Shown: positions 36,451-48,671 of the stretch, one piece after another
Layout of the letters: the number at the start of each line of letters is the position of its first letter
Numbering within the stretch: the stretch's first letter is position 1
Source of the DNA: Gordius sp. MW1
Taxonomy: Eukaryota; Nematomorpha; Gordioida; Gordea; Gordiidae
Direction of reading: 5' to 3'
Length of the DNA stretch: 64,000 bases
Assembly: GCA_964036665.1 (NCBI GenBank)
Contig: OZ038527.1
Span: forward strand, 22,539,901-22,603,900
Program-made: the position numbers and the translations under genes
Notes under the pieces: generated by a model
What the model was told of the DNA's origin: nothing
The model's database searches: none
The model's input: only the letters and a program-made list of their open reading frames with translations

Positions 36451-36760
36451 AACTCGGGCCTTCGGCCCTCGTGAAAAGGGGGAGGGGAGGAAGGGAATGG
36501 GGGAGGGAGGTGCAGGAGGGAAGGGGTAACGAAACTCGTCTATACTCCGTATAAACGTAGCATATTTGCTATGCAATTTATGGGCGAGAAAGGTGGGAAG
36601 GGACGAGAATGCCTATAGGGGGGTATAAAATGCAAAATTATTAGTTAATTATTAATTTTTACAAATATTTAAAAAGTTAAATGGTATTAACAAGAACAAT
36701 ATATTAATTTAGTTTAAAAAAATAAAAATATTTGCCCTATTTAGGTATCGAACCAGCAAT
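36451..36760 (-). mobile_element. 3' fragment of the Helentron-like element
   Basis: On the minus strand this is the last 0.3 kb of the family seen at 5958 and 20810. It has the GGGCCTTCGGCCC hairpin at 36459, the purine/pyrimidine tract, GCTATGCAATTTATGGGC at 36567, and the start of the upstream part. It is 5'-truncated. Confidence 0.75.
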
Positions 36761-36914
36761 TCAGTTTTTTTAATTTCGATTATATAATTTATAACAAAAA
36801 CTGTCATTTAAAAAATCATGATATTACAGTAAAGGTCCCATTTTGTATTTCAATCTAGTTACTTGGTTTATCTTTACCTAATTTTGCCATCTGCTAATAC
36901 AGCTTATGCTCATG

Positions 36915-37102
36915 CATAGGCGTACCCAGGTTTTGAATTAGGGGGGGGGGGGCAAAACGTTTAAAAGTTCATTTAGAGGGGGGCAAAACATAATTTTTTT
37001 TTAATTTTTCATGTTTTTGTATTGAAATTTTTTTTCTCGTAAATTAGGGGAAGGGGGGGGGCAGCCGCTCCCCCCTGCCCCCCCCCCCTGGATACGCCCA
37101 TG
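36915..37102. mobile_element. CATGGGCGTAGCC-type MITE (188 bp), TGYTCATG duplication
   Basis: Ends are CATAGGCGTACCCAGG and CCTGGATACGCCCATG. Flanks are TGCTCATG (36907-36914) and TGTTCATG (37103-37110), one mismatch in eight. The interior has long G and C runs that would pair. Confidence 0.82.
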
Positions 37103-37418
37103 TGTTCATGTATTCAAGTGTATTGCAAAATTAATTCTCGTCTCGATCTTTGCTCAACTTTTCCAATTCTCATCTCGTCTCGAACGAGATCTTTCTCGGA
37201 ATTTCCCTTACTTACATAAAGAATTTATTTATAAGAATTGTAAAGTTTCCTTGCTCAAAACACATTATTAATTTTCTATTGGTTAGACCAATCGCAATTA
37301 TAAGGGTTCTAAGTAGATTTAGTAAGAAAATGTTTAATTCCAATGTGAATAAAATAATCCTGCTATATACTATTAATTAGCCTATGGTTTATTGACCTGA
37401 ACAAAAATATACATATTA

Positions 37419-38998
37419 TCTATATATATAAAGTAAAGTGTATATATGTATGTAAGGGCTAATCTCTGAAACTACCGGCCCGATTCGCGCGAAAATTTAC
37501 CCCTAGGTTCCCAGGGCGGCCAGGGGTAAAATAGCTTTTTCAGATTTCTAAAATTCCTTTTAATTTTCGAGATATTGAGTTTTATACGTTTTGACGTTCA
37601 ATAAAATGTCAATCAAACGCACCTCCTCGCGTTCGTCGAAAATTTGAATATACAGACAGTTCTGTAGTAAAAGTGTATCACTTATAGTAGTTTGTAGTAA
37701 AACGTAATCTTTTCTTAACGGTGACAATATAAAATTTATGAATTAAATTTCTTAAACGTCATCTTTTCTTAACGGTGCCAATATAAAATTTATGAATTAA
37801 ATTTCTTAAACGTCATCTTTTCTTAACGGTGACAAGACAACATAAAATTTATGAATTAAATTTCTTAAACGTCATCTTTTCTTAACGGTGACAACATAAA
37901 ATTTATGAATTAACCTGAAATAAATAAAATTATAGATTATTTGAGAAAATATATAGGTGAAGAAGATGAATTTTTCTCAAAATCATTAAATGAGATATTT
38001 TAAATGAGAAAGATGAAAGAATATATAATTTAAATGTAATATAAAATAGTCCAACGTTGATTATTCTGAGTAAATGCTATTTATATATAAATGTCATTAT
38101 TTATCGATCATTAATTTTTATTAAATGAGATATTTAAATGAGAATAAATTCTGAAACTACCGGCCCGATTTGCGCGAAACTTTACCCGTAGGTTCTCAGG
38201 GCGGCCAGGTTTAAAATAGCTTTTTCAGATTGCTAAAATTCTTTTTAGTTTTAAAAATATCGGACATTTCTCGGCCTTTTGGTTTTAAAAAAGGGCTAAA
38301 TTCTGAAACTTCAGATCCGATTCGAGCGAAAATTTAGCCGTAGATGCCCAGATAGGCCAAGGGTAAAATAGCTTTTTTAGATTCCTAAAATACCTTTTTG
38401 TTTTAAAAATATCTGACATTTCCCGTCCTTCATTTATAGCAGCATATACAATAATGACGTCATACATACAAAGCTGAAGTTTTCTCGAATTAGATATTTA
38501 AAAGTATAATAAAAATGTTACAGTATACGGTTAAAATTATTGGGGTTTAACAGACTATTTAAATTAAATAAATAAAATTTAAATTATGCAGTTTTGTCAT
38601 TATTATCACGTGGTCGATCATAGAAGCATATTTTTAATAATTATCCATCCTTCAATTAATTATTTTATTATATTAAAGAAAATTGTATTTCAAATAAATC
38701 AGCTAACTAGAAAAATAAAATAATGGTATTATTGTATAATAAGTAACAGCATTAATAAGCAATTTTTTCAAAAACATTTAATTTTAGTCGGATTTGATGA
38801 CTAAAACAGAATTTGCATTTGGTTTGTCTTATTATATAAATATATACTAAAAATAGTGGGTTCATAAAATCATTCGGACCTTTCACATTATAAATTATTT
38901 CATATATGACCCCATTTTAGATAAGTCTTATTAATAGCTTATACTTAATTAACCACTTAAGGACTGAGCCAAAGCAACGCTTGGCCGGGCACAGCTAG
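37419..38998 (+). mobile_element. second Helitron (non-autonomous, 1580 bp)
   Basis: It starts TCTATATATATAAAG after A (37418), and ends CACAGCTAG before T (38999). The 3' hairpin is GCCAAAGCAACGCTTGGC (38968-38985), the same stem-AAC-stem form as the Helitron at 16569. The interior contains 'AAACTACCGGCCCGATT' modules and a 53-bp tandem repeat (37704-37915, four units, CGTCATCTTTTCTTAACGG). No coding region is present. Confidence 0.9.
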
Positions 38999-39339
38999 TT
39001 TGATATAAAAAGTTAATTTACCAAGCCATGAAGCATACTAAGTGATGAAGGCCTTTAACCTTTTACGAATATAACTTTTTATTATTCTATTATACTCGTT
39101 TTTGTTCATCACATAAGTGTATTACTTTTAGCTACATCTTAAAGACAAATTTGTGCACAATGTTTTTATAAATAAATATAATTACTTAGAAGTGCTAATT
39201 ATTTCGATAAAATTAGTTTATCTGATGTATTTAAAAATGATATTCTTGATATTTACTATTGTTTAACCTTTGTATTTAGTACGATTTTTGATTATTAAAT
39301 GAAAAATGCATCTGAACGTTAGCACCAAATCGCGAATCC
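38999..39339. other. AT-rich stretch, nothing recognised
   Basis: Short intergenic interval with no ORF, repeat or RNA gene that I can support. Confidence 0.5.
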
Positions 39340-39473
39340 TATATAAGATAATTTAGCGGGAATTATTTAGCCATTTTTGCAAACATCCGATATATAGCAA
39401 CAACTTAGACAAGTTGCAAAAAAAATTTATGTAAAGCTAATCAGTCGAGCCCATAAACAACGATGGAATTTGG

Positions 39474-41193
39474 TAGTGTTGTAAATGAACGCCGCGTTTA
39501 AAGAACGGCGTTTTTTTGGTGAACTTTGAACGTCGCGTTCCTTTTTTATGAACGCGTTCGAATTTAACGTTCGTTCAATTTTAAAAACCCTTTTTTATTT
39601 TTATTTATTTTAAAATTAATGTTAATCCAAATTTTTAACAAAAAAGTCTTATGTTTTTTAATCAGCTGTTTTTCCTGTTTTCTATTACCAATTCCGAAAT
39701 ACTTTTAAGAAGATAAGTGTTCAATTCAGGGAATATACAATACGCAATCCAAATTTATTATATCACAAGACCAAGATCACAAATAAAAATTAGTTTATTC
39801 CCGTATTCACGAGACCAAGACAATAAAACATATAATCGAATCCATCATACACAAAAAATAAATGTATTCATTATTCACGAGACAAAGATAACCATAAAAA
39901 TATTTGAATGCATCACTTCATAAAAACAAATGTGTGTGTCTGTTGTCTTCCCTTATCTTTCCCTTTTTCCTTTAATCACTTCATACGTCTATATACGACC
40001 AATGTTACACGATCCAAATTCTTGTACTGTATAAGCGATCTGACATTCCATTTTCTTATTTCCAAAAAATAACGAAGCGCCGATTTGTGTTTTTCGCATT
40101 CGGAAAAACACAAATCGTAAGAAATAAACAAAATTTCTTACTCACGTTTTCATATTGTGATTTCGGTCTCGCAAGGGCAGGTTTTGTAGGGTTAGGGTTA
40201 GAATTAAGTCATTTTAGGTTCAAGATACATGATTACTTTCTTTGGATAGAATAAGAAAATGGAATGTCAGATCGCTTATACAGTACAAGAATTTGGATCG
40301 TGTAACATTGGCCTCAATATACTTCGGTCATATTCTTTGTTTTTACTCCACACCCGCCTTTGTGTCGATACGTGTCGTTGACTAAACACAACAATAATTT
40401 AAAGTTTATTAATTTGATATTCTTAATTATATTTTAATTTATAGGTTAATATGGACAATCATATTATTAAATCGTCGTCATCTTCAGATTCTGAATATTA
40501 AAAACCAGCAGATGAATTGACATTACAATGACCAAAATATGATAAATATTTTTCACTCATTTCATATAAAGGACCGAATTCAATAATTACCAAATGTAAA
40601 AAAGAATAAACTTTTAGTTTTATTGAAAAAAGCGATTTAAACCCCTAGAATTGATAATGAAAGAGCTGTCAATCCCGAGATATCATTTTTTGACGAGGAA
40701 GTAGAGGGCGGATTGGAGGATGATATCTTATCTCAATTTTTTGAAGCGAGGGACAAAACGTTAAATGTTTTTAATAAACTTCCTCCTTTAAAAAATTTGT
40801 TTATTAAGTCTAATACTATAATCCCCTCTGCCCTGTGGAGCGTGTTTTTAGTATAGTTAATGCTGTATTAACTGCCAAGCGTTCCTGCTTATCAGACGAC
40901 AATTTTGAAAAACAATTATTATTAAAAATCAATAAGAAATTTTTTTTATAAATAAATAATCTTTATATTCGCTGTATTAGATTATATAGATTTATAATTA
41001 TATTGTCGAAATAAAACTATTATTTTTTATCATGGCTATTTATTGTATTAAAAATATAAGACATTTATTTATATAAATTAAATTTTTAAAAAATTTATTT
41101 TAAATTTTGAACGAACGTGAACGCGTTCGATTTTTGTTAATGAACGTTGAACGCTAACGCGTTCGATTTTTTTTAAAAATGTTTACAGCACTA
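39474..41193 (+). mobile_element. hAT transposon (1720 bp) with GAATTTGG target duplication
   Basis: GAATTTGG flanks both sides (39466-39473 and 41194-41201). Ends are TAGTGTTGTAAATGAACG and GTTTACAGCACTA, followed inward by repeated GAACG/CGTTC motifs. A degenerate transposase C-terminus at 40770-40950 reads NKLPPLKNLFIKSN then, after a one-base shift, VERVFSIVNAVLTAKRS and LSDDNFEKQLLLKINKK. This is the hAT dimerisation domain. Confidence 0.93.
40660..40950 (+). pseudogene. hAT transposase C-terminal domain, frameshifted
   Basis: It encodes the hAT dimerisation signature described for the parent element at 39474-41193. A missing base near 40833 splits the LFIKSN...P and VERVFS parts. Upstream coding sequence is mostly gone. 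This is the end of a once functional transposase that acted on the TAGTGTTGTAAA ends. Confidence 0.8.
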
Positions 41194-41201
41194 GAATTTG
41201 G

Positions 41202-41367
41202 CATGGGCGTAGCCGGGCCCCCCCCCCCCCCCCCCCTAAATGCGAAAAAAAATTTTTAATGAACCTTTAAAAATTAAAAAAAATTACGTTTTGCCTCCCC
41301 CCCCCCCTAATTGAACTTTCAAATGTTTTGCCCCCCCCCCCTAATCCAAAACCTGGCTACGCCTATA
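41202..41367. mobile_element. CATGGGCGTAGCC-type MITE at the same target as the neighbouring hAT
   Basis: Ends are CATGGGCGTAGCC and CCTGGCTACGCCTATA. The flanks are again GAATTTGG (41194-41201 and 41368-41375), so the 8-mer occurs three times around two adjacent insertions. Interior C runs are long. Confidence 0.8.
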
Positions 41368-41579
41368 GAATTTGGGCTCGGGCGAGGTCAAAAAATTAAA
41401 GCCAACCAGCGGTCATAGTGTATTTGCGAAAGCAAAATAAAAGTCGTCTACAAAAGCATAAGTCCACAGCCATTAAAACCCTTATAAGTTTCCATGGCAA
41501 TTACGCAAAAATTACAAGTTGGACACTCACTCAAGACAAGACAAACGAAAAGCGAGCCCATAAATTGCATAGCAATTAA

Positions 41580-42186
41580 TATCTTTTTTATAGTGTTGTA
41601 AAAACGGCTGGGTTTTGTTTGGTCGATTTATTTATGACAAGCCGTCGACTCTAGTCTATTTTTTAAATGTGGACTAAGCCTAGTGGTCGACTAAGAAATT
41701 TAGACCAAAAAATATTTGGACCGTTTATTTTTAGTCGACTAAAATCAAAGGCCGACCAAATGATACCCAGCCGTATGACACTACTTTTTTATTCGCATCT
41801 TAGGGCTTGTCTTAATTTCGGATTCAGATTCAAATGGCTCGAATTCATTTTTATCAAATATCCTATTTAATTTCATGTGCCAAACTCGGTTGTAATTATT
41901 AATATTTTGTTTTTTGAAATTTTTTGCTCCCACATACTATTTACATTTATAACCTCATAAATGAGCCATCTTAAATAATATTTAGTAATTTTGTCATGAC
42001 TTGCAGTCATAGGATTAAAATGCCCTCAAAAATATGACAAATTTTAGACCAATTCTGTTGGTTTTTGGGAGACAAATAAGATTTATACAAAGAATATAAA
42101 GAGGAATGAGTAAATGGTCATTATATGTGAAATACAAAGGTGATGTGATGAGAGTGATACTGGCTGATCAAAAGACTGAAACCAAT
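41580..42186. other. AT-rich stretch, no gene recognised
   Basis: Unremarkable sequence. A patch with repeated GTCGACTAA-like motifs lies at 41645-41775, and the ORF across it has no recognisable content. Confidence 0.45.
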
Positions 42187-43690
42187 ATGGGCCATTCCAT
42201 GACAAATCAAACGTTTTCGACCGACCATTTCAGATCAAAATAATTTTTGATTAGGGTGTAGACTTCATTTATTAGAGAAATTTCTGAAAATTTTAGCCAT
42301 TTTGGGCCAATACTTTTTAAGTTATGGAGGTTAAGGGCCAAAATCACGTTCGGGAGCGTTTTATGGATTTTGCTATTTTTGTCATATTTTTGAAACTAAG
42401 TGCGTTACTCACTCAAAATTTGGAGCATTTTGTTCCTAAAAAAATTCTCTATCAAAACAATTTAACTAAAAACCTCAAACATTTGCGGTTAATTTTTTGT
42501 GGTCAAATTAGTGAAAAATCATAAAAATCTATTTGTCAATTATTTGAAATCACCAATTTCACAATGTGCACTCCTTTATGACCCATTATCATATTTCAAT
42601 TATAAAAAGTTTGGGAGCGGCTACGAGATGGTTAAAAACTTGAAAAATTACGTTTCTCTGGAAAATATTTATAGATGGCGGTATAATCAATTATCTTTAT
42701 GACATATTATGATGTTTGTTTATTATCAAATTGCAAATTTATAAAGAATATATGGTAAATAAATAATATTGGAATAAAAATAACTTAAATTTTGATCTTT
42801 TTTACTGCGCAATGGGCAATTATCCGAGATTAAAAATTAGAACTTGAATTTTAACTTAAATGATATAGGGGTAGACTAAAATTAATGTGAGCTTAAAAAA
42901 AACTAATATGATTGCGAAATTGCTCATATATATTTATCTTTTAACTGATAATCCATGCTAAATATATAAAATTTGTGCAGAATGAAAGTTGTTTTAGAAA
43001 ATTTTGCTTGCTGGTTGTGACCATTTTTAATTTTAATTAAAATTAAATTATTTTCAAACTCGGTTACTTTTAAGTTGATTTTTAACAATATTATTTATTT
43101 AAATATATTCTTTATAAATTTGCAATTTGATAAAATATTTAAACATCATAATATGTTCTTGTGATAATTGATTATACCGCCATCTATAAATATTTTTCGT
43201 GGAAATGTAATTTTTCGAATTTTTGACCATCTTGTAGCCGCTTCCAAACTTTTTATGATTGAAATATGATAATGGGTCATAAAGGAGCGCACACTGTGAA
43301 AGTGGTGATTTTATATAAAGGGTTAAGTTTTTAAGAATTTTCACTAATTTGACCACAAAAAATCAACCGCAAAAGTTTGGGGTTTTTGGTTAAATTAATT
43401 CGTTGGAGAATTTTGTTAGGAACAAAATGCACCAAAATTTGAGTGAATAACACAATTACTTTTAAAAATATGACAAAAATAGTAAAATCCATAAAACGCT
43501 CCTGAACGTGATTTTGGCCCTTTAAACGCCATAACTTAATAAGTATTGGCCCAAAATGGCTAAATTTTTCAGAAATAACTCTAATAAATGAGGCCTACAC
43601 CCTCGTCAAAATTTCCTTCTGATCTAAGATGGTCGGTCGAAAATCGTCTTTTTTGACGAATCGACATGGAATGGAATGGCCCACATATAA
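42187..43690. mobile_element. 1.5-kb foldback element
   Basis: The arms are about 42190-42780 and 43090-43690, inverted, with outer ends sharing GGGCCATTCCATG. Each arm contains the same open segment (PLSYFN, GSGY, ENIYRWRYNQLS on the plus strand at 42499 and on the minus strand at 43356). Copy 1 of the duplication has only the right arm and centre (12505-13350). Confidence 0.75.
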
Positions 43691-43807
43691 CATTCCTTTA
43701 TTACAAATTAATAAACTTTATTGTACAATTAAGTTTGGGTCTATAAAAGTACCCTTAATGTAAAACCTAAATTTTGAAGTGTTTTCAAGGCCTTATTTGC
43801 ATCCAAA

Positions 43808-45006
43808 CAGGGATTTGTCTCGAACCCGAATCCCTGAACCAGGTAAAATTCGATATTTTACAGAACCCGAACCCATTTTTAAAATACCCTTAAAACCCGA
43901 ACCCGATAAAGGGTTCGGGTTTTTAATTCAAAAATATATTGTAAATTGAATATTTCAGTTTTCTCTATCATGACAATGTTACAAAAACAATACGATTGTA
44001 ATTTCAATATTTTTATGTTTCCGGTGTAGTATAACAGAGACCAGCCGTGTTAAATATGAGCTGTCAATCAATCAAAGGTCAATTTTGCTATTTTAAGCGT
44101 TATGTATATTCTTTTTAATAAACTAAGTTTAGACTAGCATTTTGGTTATAATATTTTAAGTTAAAAATTGCTTAAATTGTATTATATATATATTTATGAA
44201 TTTGGATAAAGCTGGGATCTAACTTAGGGTGATTTCTCCCCCTCCACCCCCCCCCCCCCCCCCCAAGCTGTAAAGGGAGCAATACAAAGAAATTTAGTAT
44301 GCAAAATAATAATAGTGTGCTTTTTGGTGTAGTTAAAGTTTAATAAATGGGTGGAATGATTTATTGCCTACTTAAAAACTCTCAGTAGTAACACGATGAA
44401 AGCTGACTGTTCACACGAGCTAAGATTCTCTCAAAAAATCTCCTCTACCACGCCTCTGCTTAATCACATTGAAGGGAGAGAGTGCGAAGAAGCAATTAAT
44501 CATGCTTTTACCCAATCAAAAGGGGTGTTTGGAGTTAGCACGCTGACTGCTGACACCCTACACCGGCATTTTTCATTCATTAGTCGATACTAATTATCTC
44601 AAGAATTATTTGTAAGTATTATATATAAATTATATACATAATTTATGTGTCAACTGTATTTATATTATGAGTGATGTATACGTAGAAAAAAAATATTTTT
44701 GTGTAATTTATAATATGGTATGGCTTTTATTAATTATATTTTTATTGCTTTTAAATCCAAAAATAAATTAGAACATTAAAAATTTAATAAATACATGCAC
44801 AATGAGATGAAATATTTGGCATGTGAATTTAATTAGTTGCTATTTAAAAATTTAGTTAACTATTCAATAATTTTTTGAAGGTAAAAATGTATTATTAGTA
44901 TAATATAATTTCTTGAACCCAAACCCAATTCCTTGAACACAAACGCGATTTCAAAATTTATGCCAAACCCAAAAACGATTTTATTTTGGGCAAATTCAAA
45001 CCCCTG
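43808..45006. mobile_element. hAT-like element (1199 bp) with CATCCAAA target duplication
   Basis: CATCCAAA flanks both ends (43800-43807 and 45007-45014). The termini CAGGGATTTG and CAAACCCCTG are inverted repeats of the CAGGG type usual for hAT. GAACCCGAACCC-rich patches lie just inside both ends. Copy 1 has the empty site near 13472. No transposase is recognised inside. The 65-codon ORF at 44396 has no family. Confidence 0.93.
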
Positions 45007-45311
45007 CATCCAAATGTTAAAAAAATGATCATCAGGGCTTTCAACCAATTTAACACAAAAGTAATAGTTAATTTTATTTTGGTGCCAAGATTAAGGAATA
45101 GATTTTTGCATCTTTAAGTGTTAATTAAATTTACATCTAAATTTTATACTAAATTATTACAAGTTGAATCATTTAAAAGCACATATACACGTCATTCTAA
45201 CTAGGTTCAAATAACACAATAAATTTAATAGTTTATTCTAAATGACTGTTAACAGTTAACGATCACATAACTAAACTCTTTAAAAATATAAAAAAGTCAA
45301 AATTCAAAAAA

Positions 45312-45841
45312 TTATTTAGATTTGACTGCAGCATTCGAAGTCACTCTCTCAATAGGAATTGACTTTGCTGAATCCTTTTTTTCACCAGTTTCTCTAGGAC
45401 ACTCAATTGACAACATGCCTTGATTATTGAATGCAGATTTAAGTTGATCCAAAACAACCCTGTGGCAACAGGTAAGTACGAGTAAACTCTCTCTTGATAA
45501 ATCCATGTTGATCTTGTTTCTCTTCATGCTTTCCACTGATAATAAGTCTAAATAAATGTATATATACAATATTTAGAAAAAACGATCTACTTGTTGTCAA
45601 GCAATTTAACATGCAACTCATCAGGCTTGAAATGATGGCAATCCAAGTTGACTTGAAATTTGTTTGGATCAATTTTCATCTCTGAAAGGCCTCTATCAGC
45701 TCTAGACATTATGCCAGCATCGCTTTGAGCCAGATTATCCAGGTCAGATCCAAATAATTGTCCAAATACACGGGATGGTGTATCCGCCCAAGGATCCCAA
45801 CTAAGCATGCGAGGATAGGATGGAATAGGAATGATGTTCAT
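45312..45841 (-). pseudogene. small heat-shock protein pseudogene (2-bp deletion)
   Basis: This is the duplicate of the intact gene at 13775-14306. Exon 1 (45841-45591) and the 43-nt intron (45590-45548) are intact. Exon 2 (45547-45312) has lost two bases near 45456 (AACAACCC versus AACACAACCC). The frame therefore ends soon after TRTYLLPQG, inside the alpha-crystallin domain, with the last strands and the IPI tail lost. The rest of exon 2 still aligns well, so the break is recent. The heat-shock promoter is retained. Confidence 0.9.
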
Positions 45842-45890
45842 GGTAAGATTTGTTGGAAACAATAGATTGACAATAGAATTCAATTGACGT

Positions 45891-45966
45891 TATATATATA
45901 TATATAAAAATTTAGAGTTCAAAGAAAATTCTAGAAAAATCGGGAATTTTTTTGAAAATTCTAGTA
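45891..45966 (-). promoter_or_regulatory. TATA box and heat-shock element upstream of the sHSP pseudogene
   Basis: A TA-rich TATA box (45891-45910) and the same 5-bp-phased GAA/TTC array (from 45924) seen at 14387-14429 are identical in all pentamer cores. A truncated transcript could still be heat-induced. Confidence 0.8.
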
Positions 45967-46601
45967 CATGGATGTAAAGATACAAGCATATGATTACAAA
46001 TTATATGAATTCGTGTAATAAATTTGGACGTAAATCTTGATATAATAATACATTTTAGTTAATTTTTCAAACATATGTGCAATATATACACTTCTTAATC
46101 CTAAATATATACAGTAATAGTATAAATACGTTAATAATATTAACTCTAATATAACAAATATCTAATAAAATCAATACGCAATATATGAACTAGGTGATTT
46201 GATTATATCTAAATAATAAGATTAAAAATATAGAATTGATGGTGAGTCAAATAAAATTTGCTAGATGTTATAACTCAACTGATTATGGAATAGGAATATA
46301 TTTAAAATAAAGTAGTTTATGAATAAAAGTGTAATTCATGCAGAGACTCAATGAAATACAATGAGTATGCAAACGTAATGATGAATATAGAAAATACTAA
46401 ATAATATAGTAAATCTTTAACAACATCTATGTAATATTATCTTTATAATTCTATATGGGATAATAAATACAATCATAAAGTTAGCACGAAATATAGGAAT
46501 GACAATATGTGATAAATTATAGTAGAAAAGCAACAATATAAATTAAGAGGCTACAATTATAAAGCCAAAAAGTACAGCATATCATAATAAAAAATAGCAT
46601 G

Positions 46602-46753
46602 TGCGTAGCCAGCATTGTAATTAGAGGGGGCAATAATGATTTAGGGAGGGGCAGAATACTCGTTTTTTAAAATTTTGACCCTAATTTTAATAAATATCAA
46701 CGGATTCAAAAGGGGGGAGCCGCCCTTGCCTCCCCCCCCTTGGCTACGCCCAT
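46602..46753. mobile_element. CATGGGCGTAGCC-type MITE, duplicate of 15065-15213
   Basis: It has the same ends and position within the duplication. The G and C tracts differ slightly in length from copy 1. Confidence 0.65.
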
Positions 46754-47274
46754 GAACAATAAACTTAATATATGTATAAATTAAGGTCGATAAAAGTTGA
46801 AATCGGAACATTATAGTTTTGAGGTTTTAATAATTTGCACCTACATAATTAAATTTCAAATATTTTCACGTTCAATAAATAAAAGATTCCATTATGGCGT
46901 TAGACCCCGTAAAATGTTTTAATTTTTTTTGAAATCGAGCCAAAAGCTAATTTATCTGCTTTAGAATCGGGTATATTTACAATAAATAATTTAATTTTTG
47001 TAAATTTTAACCAATGGTAAATTTAGATAACGAGGGTCTTTATAATAATTTGTTATAGCCCCAATCTCAAAGATTCTATTATACATATTAGATTTAAGTT
47101 ATTGTTTGCTAAGGGCCTTAACAATACGTTGATATTTATTACTAGGTTTTTTTCATAGAGTGTTATTAAACCAGCTTTTCGCTGTATAAGCAAAGAGCCA
47201 AAGGCTTCTCACTTTTATAATTCACAAGTATTAGAAAATGCGTATTAACGATCGTTATGTGGTATGCTTATGAT

Positions 47275-48090
47275 ACTTGGAGAAGTTTTTTCTCTTCCTT
47301 GTTTTTCAGATTATGCCCGGGGCCTTCATGATTTTGCTCATACCCAGGCGATCTTTCCCTACGTGAGCTTTGAAATCCGCCCCAATAATTAGCTTTTATT
47401 CCTGTCCTATTTATTGTATTTCTTTCTCCAATAGATCGTAGAACATGTCTTTCTCTCATTCCATAAACTCACTTTTAAGAGCATAAGCACACATAAGAGT
47501 TAGGAGGCCCCCTTACCTGTCTAAACAACGCATGACTTCCACCACCTTGTCCTTGAACGATACCAACCCCGTTACGATTTGGTGACCCGCGGAATAGTTT
47601 GTATCCTTCTCCTAACTCCCATGCTTTAGTTCCATTCCACCTGGTCTCTTGTAGGCAGGCAATGTGTACCTTTCTTTTTTTAGCATTTGTGGGATTTCGA
47701 TGCTATTCCCCGTCAAGGTAGCCTCATTCCAGCATGTTATTTGCATTCTTTCCACAACTAATTTGTGTAACAGCCTTCGTTGTGACTCAGGCAGGAAACC
47801 TAGTCTATGTTTAACATTTCACTAGCGGGAGATGCAGTGAGCCTCGTTTGTGAAGGACGCCCTAGCTTTCTGTCATAAAGTTTTGTTCTCCACCCCACCG
47901 TCCTTCGATTGGAAGATCTGGAAAAACATAATTTTGACAACTATAAACAGGAGAAATTTTGTCTATTTTTACATTTTTTAAAACTTACTTAAACGATGAA
48001 AATAAATCCGTGTTGGCTTATATAGCCGGTTCCCGACCTGACGCCAACCTTCTACTTATTGCACACGTACTTAGGAACGATGTTAAATAA
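47275..48090 (-). pseudogene. RTE-like LINE relic, duplicate of 15690-16384, with a small insertion
   Basis: It has the same 5' leader and endonuclease debris as copy 1. About 125 bp at 47886-48010 are extra. The end of that segment (47940-48009) matches the inverted module of the Helitron at 17940-17997. Confidence 0.72.
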
Positions 48091-48671
48091 TCAAAACTAT
48101 GATTCCACTTTTTTATATATTACTAATTTAATAACTCATCTGTTATGATGGCTGCTTGTGACTAATTATAAAAAACTGATTATATTTAAAAAAATCCCTC
48201 AGCTAATCCCTAACCTCTTACATATTTTAATTGGACTACAATGCTCTTTTAACTTTATTTTTTTCCTATATCCTTCATATTTTTTTATGTGGCTAGAAAA
48301 AAACGAAACCCTTTTCTAATATTTATTTGACAAACTCCCTTATTTCGAAACAAACAAGGCAATTTACTTTGGCCCAAGGCTCAACCCGGTTGTGCTTAGT
48401 GGCCATCTTATTACATTAATGCCCCTTTGGAATATAAACCATGAACTCTTGGTGGACGGCGTTATCCTATACCCTCCACAAAGAAACTATTGATTCAGAA
48501 TAGTACCATACAAGTTATAGAAATCTTACTGCTTTTTAATATGTATTTATAAAACAAAGTTAGTTATTGATAATCATATTTTAAAAAGACAGACATTTTT
48601 CATATGGAAATTTTCAACTTGGCTGGGCTAAGACACTAATTTCTATCCCTAGTTTTTATATGTGTTTTGAT

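Larger units (their letters stand above)
39340..41579 (-). mobile_element. element related to 61822-62140, split by two nested insertions
   Basis: Minus-strand sequence 41579-41376 and then 39465-39340 aligns with 61822-62130. It begins GCTATGCAATTTATGGGC, the same 5' end as the Helentron-like family, but the body differs. The hAT at 39474-41193 and the MITE at 41202-41367 sit at its single GAATTTGG. Confidence 0.65.

Noticed and set aside
42499..43356. Mirrored ORFs of 67 and 85 codons with matching protein
   Set aside because: They lie in the two arms of the foldback, so the similarity follows from the inverted repeat. No family was recognised.
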